A stretch of DNA of 34,814 nucleotides from Maribacter sp. (lineage in GTDB: Bacteria > Bacteroidota > Bacteroidia > Flavobacteriales > Flavobacteriaceae), in NCBI RefSeq assembly GCF_016744255.1, contig NZ_JADGES010000029.1, positions 1-34,814 on the forward strand. The letters run 5' to 3'. The position numbers and the translations under genes are program-made. Under the pieces are notes generated by a model. It was not told the DNA's origin. It did no database searches and was given only the letters and a program-made list of their open reading frames with translations. Positions 15,693 through 23,641 of the stretch are shown here, one piece after another (position 1 is the first letter of the stretch; each line of letters begins with the position of its first letter).

Positions 15693-18371
15693 TTAAAAAT
15701 TAAACGTAGCTGTTGCAAAAAACCTTCTTGGAAGAATTGGTCTTCCGAAGAAAAATTCTCCTTCTGTTGCTCCTGCAGCACCTGCTCTTGGGTTACCTTC
15801 AGTTATACCGTTACTATCGAACAAATTAAAAACAGAAACTCCTAATCGTAATGACTCATAATTTTCTCCCATACTAAAAGTGTACCCTACTCCTAAACGA
15901 GCAATAGTAATAGCATCTAACTCTAATGTATTTGCATCTGATGAAAATTTTTCTCCTGTATGACTGGCAGAAAAACTAGCATCGAACATTTTATTGTCAA
16001 AATACATACCTAAACTTCCTAAGAAATTAGGTTGCCTTGCTAACTCGTTACCTTCATTGGCAGAAGTTGAACCACCACCGACTAAATCTTCATCAGTGTT
16101 TTTAGTAATTTCATGATCTTGATATGTTGCTGTACCTCTTAAACTAAAATTCTCTGCAAACTTATAATCCCAAGTTGCTTCAACACCAACTGTAGCGGTA
16201 TTCTGTGTAGATCTTGTTTCATCTACTAATTGACCTCCAACAATAGCTTGACTAATTTTAATTCTATCTTTTAAGCTAACATAATACCCAGCCAATGACC
16301 CCGATAATTTTTCAATTCCAAATTTTGCACCAGCCTCAAACTGGATAATATTTTCAGCATCATAAGGGTTTTCGCTAATCCCAGGAACTGGAGAGAATCC
16401 TCTTATTTGTGGAAAGAAATATCCCTTAGAAAAGTTAGCATACAAGTTTGTAGCATCAGTAAGCTCATATAACCCTGCTAATGAAACTGCCCATGAAGAA
16501 GCCTTTACTGTAGATCTTAAGAAACTCCCATCTGCTGATTGTACATCACTCAAAGCAGTAGTTATATCTGCATCTGTGTATACTGTCTCTGATTTTACAC
16601 CTCCTTTAGCATACTTTCCGTCCGTTTTTTCCCATCTAAAACCAACATCAAAACGCCATCTGTCAAAAATCATCTCATCCGTAAGGTAAAGTGCTGTTCT
16701 GTTTTGAGATAAGAAGTTATTTGATGTCATCCCGATACGGTTATATAAGCCTCCTTGAGAATATATTACATTCTCTCCTGTTGCATTTGTATAATTAAGA
16801 TTAACTAAGCGAGGGCTATTATTGAATTCTGTTAATGCTCTAAATTGATAATTTACATCTTCCGCTTCTGTACGAGCCAAAAAAGTACCTATTGTAATGT
16901 TATGACTACCGCCATTAGCAACTTCAATTGTTTTTATTAAAGACGCCTCTCCAGAGTAATCTGTCATTGGACGTAAACGATCTACGTGTAAATTATCTAC
17001 TACTAGATCAGAACCACTAATCTGTTGGTTAGGATCACCACTCTGGTATGTAGCCTGATACCCTTGGTTCCCACCATCTAAACTTTCTACATAATTATCT
17101 AAAGTAATAGGGTTCCCGTTATCCCCATTTCCACCTATATATAGCGCGAAATTATGTTTATAATTTGCATATTTTATTTTAGACTTAAATCTTAAATCGT
17201 CTGCAATTTCATATTTAAATTCTCCTAATAAATATCCCCCTTTAGTAGAAACTCCATCTGCTATCGGACTATTATAAACACCTCCGGGTGTATTAAAAGA
17301 AGTATTTGCTAATTCCCCTGTTAATAATTGTTCTACAGGCTCTCCATCATTTCCATTTATTCTATCTCTAGAACCACCTTGCAATGGTAATGGTAAATAG
17401 AATTGTGCATTATCATTAATAAACTGACCATGAATTGTAAAAGAACCTCTATCAAATACTTTTTTAATATTACCTCTTAATTGAATTCCTTTTGTTGGTA
17501 ACCCTGTTTCAATAGGTCCTTCATCATAACGTACAAAACCAGTTAAGGCATAAAAAGTATTAGATTCTTCACCACCAAGCCTACCCCCAGTATAAAATTC
17601 AGTCTTAATTCTTCCTTTATCTGCAACCTCAACATTTATAGTATTTCCAGGGTTTGTATCTCCTGTTTTACTAGTATAGTTAATAATCCCTGCTACAGAA
17701 CCAGCTCCGTACAAAACTGCAGAACCACCACGAACAAATTCTACTCCTTTAAATCCAATATCTGGTCTAGCATAAACATCATGTGCTGAAGAGTTTAAAC
17801 CAAATGTACTCATTAAAGGCATCCCATCATATTGTAAAGGATTAAACACATACTGCCCCCCAGAAGGAAGACCCCTAACAAAAATGTTACTTGCAGTTTC
17901 ACCACCACCACCTTCAGCAGTAATACCTGGTACACTTCTTAAAATATCTGCCTGACTATTGGCAGACAACTTTACTATCTCTGCTTGTTTAACAGATGTA
18001 ATAGATAAAGGTGCTTGTTTCTGAGATCTAAATGTACTAGACCCTGTAAGTACTATCTCATCTAATTGTTCTCCTCCTTCTTTAAGAATAAATTCTACTT
18101 TCATTGGAGTCCCTGACAGTTGTACTTCCTGTTCCTCTTTAGAAAAACCTAAATAAGATACTTGTAGTGTTTGTACTCCTTCTACATCTGCTTCTAGAAT
18201 AAAGTTCCCATCAAAATCGGTCACTGTTCCTGTTGTAGTACCAGTAATTAAAATATTGGCTCCAATAATAGGAAGACCAGAAATATCCTTTACGTGCCCC
18301 TGAATTTCTGTTTGCGCTATGGCAGACGTAATTCCAAAAACACAGATTATCGCAAAAATTAATTTTCTCAT
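15693..18371 (-). CDS. TonB-dependent outer-membrane receptor
   Basis: An outer-membrane active transporter of 892 residues. Residues 1-19 form a signal peptide (cleavage after SAIA). A carboxypeptidase-regulatory-like domain follows (about 20-100, GANILITGTTTGTVTDFDGNF), then a TonB-box-like region EQLDEIVLTG. The plug domain spans roughly 115-235 (RSVPGITAEGGGG, FVRGGSAVLYGAGSVAGIIN), and the 22-strand barrel ends in the aromatic terminus FATATFNF. No susD gene is adjacent, so it is a stand-alone receptor rather than a SusCD pair. It is divergent from the LacI-type regulator across about 183 nt holding two operators, and precedes the hydrolase gene. I infer uptake of the glycerate glycoside or its source. 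Confidence 0.93.
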   Translation of the reverse strand: MRKLIFAIICVFGITSAIAQTEIQGHVKDISGLPIIGANILITGTTTGTVTDFDGNFILEADVEGVQTLQVSYLGFSKEEQEVQLSGTPMKVEFILKEGGEQLDEIVLTGSSTFRSQKQAPLSITSVKQAEIVKLSANSQADILRSVPGITAEGGGGETASNIFVRGLPSGGQYVFNPLQYDGMPLMSTFGLNSSAHDVYARPDIGFKGVEFVRGGSAVLYGAGSVAGIINYTSKTGDTNPGNTINVEVADKGRIKTEFYTGGRLGGEESNTFYALTGFVRYDEGPIETGLPTKGIQLRGNIKKVFDRGSFTIHGQFINDNAQFYLPLPLQGGSRDRINGNDGEPVEQLLTGELANTSFNTPGGVYNSPIADGVSTKGGYLLGEFKYEIADDLRFKSKIKYANYKHNFALYIGGNGDNGNPITLDNYVESLDGGNQGYQATYQSGDPNQQISGSDLVVDNLHVDRLRPMTDYSGEASLIKTIEVANGGSHNITIGTFLARTEAEDVNYQFRALTEFNNSPRLVNLNYTNATGENVIYSQGGLYNRIGMTSNNFLSQNRTALYLTDEMIFDRWRFDVGFRWEKTDGKYAKGGVKSETVYTDADITTALSDVQSADGSFLRSTVKASSWAVSLAGLYELTDATNLYANFSKGYFFPQIRGFSPVPGISENPYDAENIIQFEAGAKFGIEKLSGSLAGYYVSLKDRIKISQAIVGGQLVDETRSTQNTATVGVEATWDYKFAENFSLRGTATYQDHEITKNTDEDLVGGGSTSANEGNELARQPNFLGSLGMYFDNKMFDASFSASHTGEKFSSDANTLELDAITIARLGVGYTFSMGENYESLRLGVSVFNLFDSNGITEGNPRAGAAGATEGEFFFGRPILPRRFFATATFNF

Positions 18372-18453
18372 AATACTATCTTTTAATTAATTGAGTTTTT
18401 TGAGTTATTGTTAATTATTTGATAAAATTATACGAATATGACATTCATAAATA

Positions 18454-18529
18454 TGATATTAAGCTAATATTTTATGCAAACGTTACCGCAAACGTTTGCA
18501 AAATAAATAAAAGGAAAAACTTATATTTG
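18454..18529. promoter_or_regulatory. Divergent promoter pair between receptor and LacI-type regulator
   Basis: For the regulator (plus strand), TTG 18496-18498, a 23-nt spacer and TATATTTG (18522-18529) match the phylum promoter pattern, though the spacer is at the long end. For the receptor (minus strand), TTG 18479-18477, a 23-nt spacer and the imperfect TATTTATG (18453-18446) form a mirror arrangement; its -7 box extends to 18446. Both TTG elements lie inside operator palindromes. Confidence 0.45.
18476..18499. promoter_or_regulatory. Two abutting LacI-family operators
   Basis: GCAAACGTTTGC at 18488-18499 is a perfect 12-bp palindrome with the central CG typical of LacI-family sites. Directly next to it, GCAAACGTTACC at 18476-18487 matches it at ten of twelve positions. 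The two form a 12-bp-period tandem pair. The pair lies about 55 nt upstream of the regulator's start codon and 105-128 nt upstream of the receptor's. It is the expected binding site of the regulator, allowing autoregulation and receptor control. Confidence 0.8.
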
Positions 18530-18554
18530 ATACACCCCAAATACCGCTCATATT

Positions 18555-19580
18555 TTGACAAAGAAGAGAAATATTACCTTAAAAGAACTAGCAAGAGAAC
18601 TAGATTTATCTATTTCAACAATATCTCGTGCTTTAAATGATCATCCTGATATTAAACCTACTACTATAGAAAGAGTTAAAAAACTAGCAAAAGAACGCCA
18701 CTATTCCCCTAATCTTTTCGCAAAAGGTTTCCGTTCCAGAAAAACCAATATCATTGGGGTTATTGTTCCCAATATTGCACATTATTTTACTTCTACTATT
18801 TTAAAAGGAATTCTTGAAAAAGCAGAAGAGTTAGGATATAGAGTAATCATTTCAGAGTCTAAAAACAATGAAATAAAACAAACGGAAATGTTACAAACCA
18901 TGACCCAATTTGGTGTCGATGGCGTATTACTTGCTTTAGCAAGAAAAACTACAAGTGTTACAGATATCCTCCAAATATTAAATCGGGTTCCGCTTGTGAT
19001 GTTCGATAAAGTATCTGATAAAATACCTTGTACACAAGTAATAGTTGACGACGAAGAGGCTGCATTTAATGCCGTAGAACACTTAATAAATATTGGTAAA
19101 AAAAGGATCGCTATTATTAAAGAAACGGAAAATTCTTTTAATTCTGAAAAAAGGTTTACTGGCTATTTAAAAGCGTTGAAAGAGCACGATTTACCAATCG
19201 ATGAAAAAATAATTCTTAGTACTGAAAATATTTCTTTAACTAACGGCCAAAGACTTGCAAACATCTTAATAAGCATGAAAAATAGACCAGATGCTATTTT
19301 TGCTATTACCGACAATGCGGCTATTGGCGCAATTAAAGCACTTAATAGGTTTAAAATAAAAATTCCCGAAGAAATTGCTGTAGTTGGGTTCAGTAACTCT
19401 ATGAACTCCACTATTATTCAACCAGCTCTTACAACAGTTGACCAACCTGGTCATAAAATAGGGAAAACGGCAGTTAAGTATTTAATTAAGGAAATTGAAA
19501 ACCCAAATGATGAGATTACTATTAAGACTATAAGTATTAAAACGAGTCTTATTATTAGAGATTCTTCTTTTAGAGCATAA
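18555..19580 (+). CDS. LacI-family transcriptional regulator
   Basis: A DNA-binding repressor or activator of 341 residues. The N-terminal helix-turn-helix and hinge are clear: TLKELARELDLSISTISRAL (about residues 8-27), followed by DHPDIKPTT and the hinge region. A periplasmic-binding-protein-like ligand domain follows (NIIGVIVPNIAHYFTS, then the VVGFSNSMNS loop and TTVDQPGHKIG). The start is TTG at 18555-18557, since no ATG lies before the helix-turn-helix and the next in-frame residues give the family's usual KKRNITLKELA beginning. It is divergent from the TonB-dependent receptor and shares the operator pair with it. The ligand is probably a sugar or sugar-glycerate. Confidence 0.93.
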   Translation: MTKKRNITLKELARELDLSISTISRALNDHPDIKPTTIERVKKLAKERHYSPNLFAKGFRSRKTNIIGVIVPNIAHYFTSTILKGILEKAEELGYRVIISESKNNEIKQTEMLQTMTQFGVDGVLLALARKTTSVTDILQILNRVPLVMFDKVSDKIPCTQVIVDDEEAAFNAVEHLINIGKKRIAIIKETENSFNSEKRFTGYLKALKEHDLPIDEKIILSTENISLTNGQRLANILISMKNRPDAIFAITDNAAIGAIKALNRFKIKIPEEIAVVGFSNSMNSTIIQPALTTVDQPGHKIGKTAVKYLIKEIENPNDEITIKTISIKTSLIIRDSSFRA

Positions 19581-19581
19581 T

Positions 19582-20040
19582 TTAAAGAATCTCTTTTACA
19601 ACTATTTTGTTACCATTAAAAGTAACAATGTCTCCAACAGATTTTCCCTTTAGTATTTTTCCGATAGGTGTTGCTGCAGATATACAATATACATTTGTAT
19701 CCTTGTTTACATATTCTCCTGCTGAAATGGCAATAAAATAATGGAACCCATCGGTTTTAACCAAAGTTCCAGGGCCAATATGATTAGATCCTGCTGAGAT
19801 ATCAATCTTACTTAACAACTGTGCTACTTTTTCTGCTTCGGATAATTGTTGACCTAATTTTTCTCTTTCTAACTGTAACATTGCTCTACCAGTTTCATGC
19901 TTATCGCCAGCACTGCTTTTTGTCTCTGTGGTTAAGGCTGTTTGTATTTCTTGGATTTGATTATGAATTCGATTAAAACGTTCCTTAATATAATCCTTAC
20001 AAAATTGAAATGTATCTTCTTTTAAAGTAGTTTTAGGCAT
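19582..20040 (-). CDS. GreA/GreB-like protein
   Basis: A 152-residue cytosolic protein with the two-part layout of a transcript-cleavage factor: an N-terminal helical region (residues 1-75), with the segment SAGDKHETGRAMLQLER, and a C-terminal domain (about 90-152) with IGPGTLVKTDGFHYFIAIS and PIGKILKGKSVGDIVTF, which closely resembles the GreA/GreB C-terminal domain (PIGKAL..K.VGD.V). It binds RNA polymerase by analogy. I recall annotations of such proteins as '3-oxoacyl-ACP synthase', which nothing in the sequence supports. The N-terminal hairpin is shorter than in E. coli GreA, so anti-backtracking activity is uncertain. It converges with the LacI-type gene with a one-base gap. Confidence 0.75.
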   Translation of the reverse strand: MPKTTLKEDTFQFCKDYIKERFNRIHNQIQEIQTALTTETKSSAGDKHETGRAMLQLEREKLGQQLSEAEKVAQLLSKIDISAGSNHIGPGTLVKTDGFHYFIAISAGEYVNKDTNVYCISAATPIGKILKGKSVGDIVTFNGNKIVVKEIL

Positions 20041-20154
20041 AAAATTATACTGTAATTCTGTTATAAGGTAATAAATGACATCGACCCCAGAGTACGAGGC
20101 ATTAAATAGGAATTTCTCTTATTATTTAAACCCAAATAGGCTATTTCCCTGCGA

Positions 20155-20790
20155 TTAATCTTCAAAATGATATAAATTTGCTAATTGAAAAACTAGATAA
20201 TTTATCATCTTTTTCTCCTCTAGACCTTGTAAATACATTTTATAAATTGCCTCTTCATTCTCTGCTTTAAAATAATCTAAATCTCCAGACCTATCTTCAC
20301 TAAAGATATTCCATGATTTTAGTCCCAAAAGCATATTATTATGTGCTTCGTATTTTCTATTTACAACATCTAGCCTCTTTTTTAATTCCTTGTCTTTCGT
20401 TTTCGATGCTTTATTCTTTTCGGTCCAATACTCATGATCTTGCTGTAATCTTTTGTCGGCATTTTCAGCCTCTGCAATAATTTTAAAATAGGCTCTAGAT
20501 ACTAAAGACCCATATCTATCCAAAAACCAAGGACTTTCTATCGTCTTAAATGACCCAGGCTGATTTAAAATTAATATCTCACCTGCATTGTTATGTCCAT
20601 TATTTATAGCTTCACTTTCTTCATTCATCGCAAGGGATTCTTTCCATGCCTGGGATTGAATTAATTCTTTCCAAACTTTAGCATATGCTCTTCTATATTT
20701 CGCTTTAGAGGAAGAGCACCCTACTACCAGAAAAATTGTCCCTAATAGGAGAGTTATTTTTAAACCAACATGTCTTATTGCTTTTTTCAT
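20155..20790 (-). CDS. Lipoprotein of unknown function
   Basis: A 211-residue protein with a lipoprotein signal peptide: a basic N-terminus, a hydrophobic segment and the lipobox LVVGC with Cys25 as the lipidation site. The mature part is highly charged and mostly helical, with a predicted coiled-coil-like stretch (about 105-150, many Lys/Glu/Asp). No known domain is recognised. It is transcribed alone, 113 nt before the GreA/GreB-like gene and 119 nt after the oxidoreductase gene with a terminator between them. Probably attached to the outer or inner membrane. Confidence 0.75.
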   Translation of the reverse strand: MKKAIRHVGLKITLLLGTIFLVVGCSSSKAKYRRAYAKVWKELIQSQAWKESLAMNEESEAINNGHNNAGEILILNQPGSFKTIESPWFLDRYGSLVSRAYFKIIAEAENADKRLQQDHEYWTEKNKASKTKDKELKKRLDVVNRKYEAHNNMLLGLKSWNIFSEDRSGDLDYFKAENEEAIYKMYLQGLEEKKMINYLVFQLANLYHFED

Positions 20791-20844
20791 CCGTATTACA
20801 ATATATGCATTCCTCTAAAGCATTATGCCTTAATTTAAAAGCAT

Positions 20845-20876
20845 AAAAAGATTCCTAGCATTCCCATTTTAGGAAT
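20845..20876 (-). terminator. Probable intrinsic terminator after the FAD oxidoreductase gene
   Basis: On the minus strand ATTCCTA (20876-20870) pairs perfectly with TAGGAAT (20857-20851) around a 12-nt loop and is followed by CTTTTT. The stem is A/T-rich, so strength is moderate. Confidence 0.55.
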
Positions 20877-20910
20877 GTATTAATATAGTAATTAATTTAA
20901 AGACTACGCC

Positions 20911-22032
20911 TTAAGATTTTAAATACATTTCTGCTAGCTCTTTCCCTACAAAGCTACCTATAGCAATACCCATACCTCCCAATCTAACTCCGCAATAAAT
21001 ACGATTAGACAGGGCTTTTATAATGGGTTTTTTTACTGCCCCAACACCCATAATACCACTCCACCTTTGTTCCATTTCAAAAGGAACTCCTGGTAGTATA
21101 GTTTCTTGTAAAAGGGTTTCTAATTTTTCTTGGATTATAGCTGTATTTCCAAGCTCTGTAGTTTCTTCTCCCTTTAAATCTAAATTTCTTCCACCGCCCA
21201 ATAATATCCTATCCTCTATATTTCTAAAATAGTAATACCCTTCTTCTAAATGAAAAGTACCTTGAACATGCAAATTCTTTATGGGCTTGGTAATTACTAC
21301 CTGTGCTCTGGCGGGCTTTACTTTTTCATCTATTAAACTTGCGGCAAAACCATTGGTTGCAATAAAAAGCTGTTTGGTCCTAAATTGAAATCTATTCGTT
21401 TTTATTTCCACACACTCCTTATTCTCCGCAAATTCCTCTACCGTGATTCCATTTAAGATAGAGATATTACTTTGTAATGCTTTTTGCAACAAGGATTGCA
21501 TCATATTACCCGTATCTATTTGTCCTTCAAATTTATGGGTAATATACCTTTCTTTAATATCCGAAAAATTAAAACTATTATTACTTAATACAAAAGCATT
21601 CTCCTTAAAAACAGGAAGTAATAATTGATTTATCTCCGCAATTTTAGAGACAGATGTTTCATATAATTCTGTGTCTTTTTCTAAAAACAACTCATGCCCT
21701 CCTAATTGTTGATACCCTATTTGGGAATCTCCCAAATTTTCTCTTAAAGCTTTAATACCATCCAATCTTTTTTGAACTAGAGCTACAATTTCTTCTGGAG
21801 TGTGTGTTTTTAAATCGGATAGTATTTCGGAGAGGCTACCAAAACAAGCAAAACCAGCATTTTTAGTACTTGCTCCTTGCGGCAACATTCCCTTTTCTAA
21901 AACTAAAATACGCGCATACGGATATTTTTCCCTTAAAGACAAAGCACAATTTAAGCCTACAATTCCGCTACCAACTACCGTAAAATCTATATTAGATAAC
22001 CACGTTTTATATTCCCAATAACTAAGATTCAT
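20911..22032 (-). CDS. FAD-dependent oxidoreductase (D-amino-acid oxidase/DadA-like, DAO family)
   Basis: A flavoenzyme of 373 residues of the DAO fold. The FAD-binding dinucleotide fold is VVGSGIVGLNCALSL (about residues 19-33), followed by VLEKGMLPQGASTKNAGFA with the glycine-rich loop. A second FAD-contact region near the C-terminus reads YCGVRLGGMGIAIGS. It oxidises an amine or amino acid, but the substrate cannot be told. No signal peptide is visible. It is a single gene with an apparent terminator downstream. Alternatives are a glycine or sarcosine oxidase type, all in the same family. Confidence 0.85.
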   Translation of the reverse strand: MNLSYWEYKTWLSNIDFTVVGSGIVGLNCALSLREKYPYARILVLEKGMLPQGASTKNAGFACFGSLSEILSDLKTHTPEEIVALVQKRLDGIKALRENLGDSQIGYQQLGGHELFLEKDTELYETSVSKIAEINQLLLPVFKENAFVLSNNSFNFSDIKERYITHKFEGQIDTGNMMQSLLQKALQSNISILNGITVEEFAENKECVEIKTNRFQFRTKQLFIATNGFAASLIDEKVKPARAQVVITKPIKNLHVQGTFHLEEGYYYFRNIEDRILLGGGRNLDLKGEETTELGNTAIIQEKLETLLQETILPGVPFEMEQRWSGIMGVGAVKKPIIKALSNRIYCGVRLGGMGIAIGSFVGKELAEMYLKS

Positions 22033-22244
22033 ACTACTAAAGTAATTACAATTGCTTAAATAATCTTTAGAAATAAAAATCTACATGTTTCTGCAGAACC
22101 AACCCGCTAGTTTATTCTCCTTTTCTATAAATTAGTAGTTATATGAGCAGCTTCCGTTTAATTACATGTTTAAATCTTATAAAAACACTTTCTAAAAGCA
22201 TAGAACCTAAAGTCCTGTTTTAAACAGACCAAATAGTTTGTATC

Positions 22245-23639
22245 TTAGTCTTTATCAAGACCAAAAAACAATTGGGAAAGCAAATTAATATCTTCTATTT
22301 TACCTTGAATATTTCCTTCTAATAGCAATTCTTTGTCCGTAGATTGCTTTACAGATAGTTGTAGCTCTTGTAGTAAATTAAAATAGGAGTTTAATTGCGG
22401 AATTTGAAAATCTTCTTTTGCTTTACTAAAGTTTATAGACAAGTTCATAAAGTTAGTACTCGTAACTTGTTCCAAAGGTGTTTTTAACTCCCCTGTTTTA
22501 AAAATAGTATGTATAGTATCTTCTTCTACATAAAATTGATACAAAGGAACTCCTGTAAAAACTTGGTTTTGGGTGATTAAATTTTGCTGAGATAAGTAGG
22601 TTTTTATGCTCTGTTTTTCTTTTCCAAGATTAACAATCATATTTGGCACTTCCTTTTCCTGGTGTGTCTTTTGTTCTACCTTATTAAAATTGTCATCATA
22701 AGTATATGTTACAATAGTATCTGTTTGCTTGGTTGTTCCGTTTATACCCATATAGAAAAACCCATTGGTTAATTCTACCATCTGTGGCAAGTCTAAATTC
22801 ATTTTTCTGAGGAAAGAATTGCTTTTCCATGACGTTACAAATTGCTCTCTATTTTTTTTATTCTTAAAATTACCATCCCAATAAAAATCTACAGATGCTT
22901 CTGGAATTTTTGCATAAGTTACTTTCTCTGGGTAAGCTCTAATTTCATCTGTTTTTATAATTCCACCTAAAACAGCTTCTCCATCTTTAAATTCGAGTTC
23001 TATTTTACTTTTTTTAGTTAGATATGTTATATGGCCTTTGGTTTTAGAAAGGGAAGTAATCCAATTATTGTTTTTAGACTTAATTACTCTATTGTGCTTT
23101 AAAACATCTAAAAAAATATTTTTACTTTTTGAATAAGAGTTTTCCAAACCAAAAGAGAGTATTAATTTTTCTGCATCCCATGCGCAAACCCAATGTTGTT
23201 TTTTATTCTCTAGCCAATAGGTGTTGTTCTCCGTATCAGTATGTAGTGTTAATTCTTTAGAGCTAACATAATCCTCTAATTGATTATTAAACGCATTAGT
23301 GTCTTTAATGGGTAGTACTGAGAAGTATGTGTTCTCTATTTTAGGAACGGTAAATAGTACAAGGTTGTATGGCAAAAAATCTACTCCTTTTTTGTCTATG
23401 GTGTCTTTTGAGGTCTTCTTTTGCTTAAAAGATACGTTGCTATAATAATAGGTTGGAGAAGTAACCGCGTCTAGCAGCAGTGTTTTTTTAATATCGTGTA
23501 TCGATATTTTAATAGCACTATCTGCATCTTTATGAATAATACCTAATAAAGAGGCAGTATTATTATACCAAGTATAGCCCCAATAACCGAATATTGAAAC
23601 TATACTTAGTAGTAAAATTGTTTTAAGTGCTTTTTTCAT
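22245..23639 (-). CDS. Membrane-anchored envelope protein, paralogue of the next gene
   Basis: A 464-residue protein with one N-terminal hydrophobic helix (ILLLSIVSIFGYWGYTWY), so it is anchored in the inner membrane or exported. The rest is hydrophilic and extracytoplasmic. The region YTYDDNFNKVEQKTHQEKEV (about residues 322-341) is clearly related to a segment of the 626-residue neighbour, and both then have parallel motifs ending in a TGVPLYQFYVEEDT-like stretch. Only 2 nt separate it from the 626-residue gene, so the two are co-transcribed. No named domain is recognised. Function unknown. Confidence 0.8.
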   Translation of the reverse strand: MKKALKTILLLSIVSIFGYWGYTWYNNTASLLGIIHKDADSAIKISIHDIKKTLLLDAVTSPTYYYSNVSFKQKKTSKDTIDKKGVDFLPYNLVLFTVPKIENTYFSVLPIKDTNAFNNQLEDYVSSKELTLHTDTENNTYWLENKKQHWVCAWDAEKLILSFGLENSYSKSKNIFLDVLKHNRVIKSKNNNWITSLSKTKGHITYLTKKSKIELEFKDGEAVLGGIIKTDEIRAYPEKVTYAKIPEASVDFYWDGNFKNKKNREQFVTSWKSNSFLRKMNLDLPQMVELTNGFFYMGINGTTKQTDTIVTYTYDDNFNKVEQKTHQEKEVPNMIVNLGKEKQSIKTYLSQQNLITQNQVFTGVPLYQFYVEEDTIHTIFKTGELKTPLEQVTSTNFMNLSINFSKAKEDFQIPQLNSYFNLLQELQLSVKQSTDKELLLEGNIQGKIEDINLLSQLFFGLDKD

Positions 23640-23641
23640 CC

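Noticed and set aside
18419-18640. A 73-codon plus-strand frame before and into the LacI-type gene
   Set aside because: It runs through the operators and promoter and overlaps the regulator's start in another frame; it has no protein-like pattern.
19582-20040. Annotation as 3-oxoacyl-ACP synthase
   Set aside because: The protein has no ketosynthase Cys-His-Asn motifs and is far too short; the C-terminal part is Gre-like.
22033-22244. A gene remnant or tRNA in the 212-nt gap
   Set aside because: Short protein-like strings occur in different frames but none extends or matches a family I know, and no cloverleaf is visible; the 22212-22229 inverted repeat lacks a T-tract.
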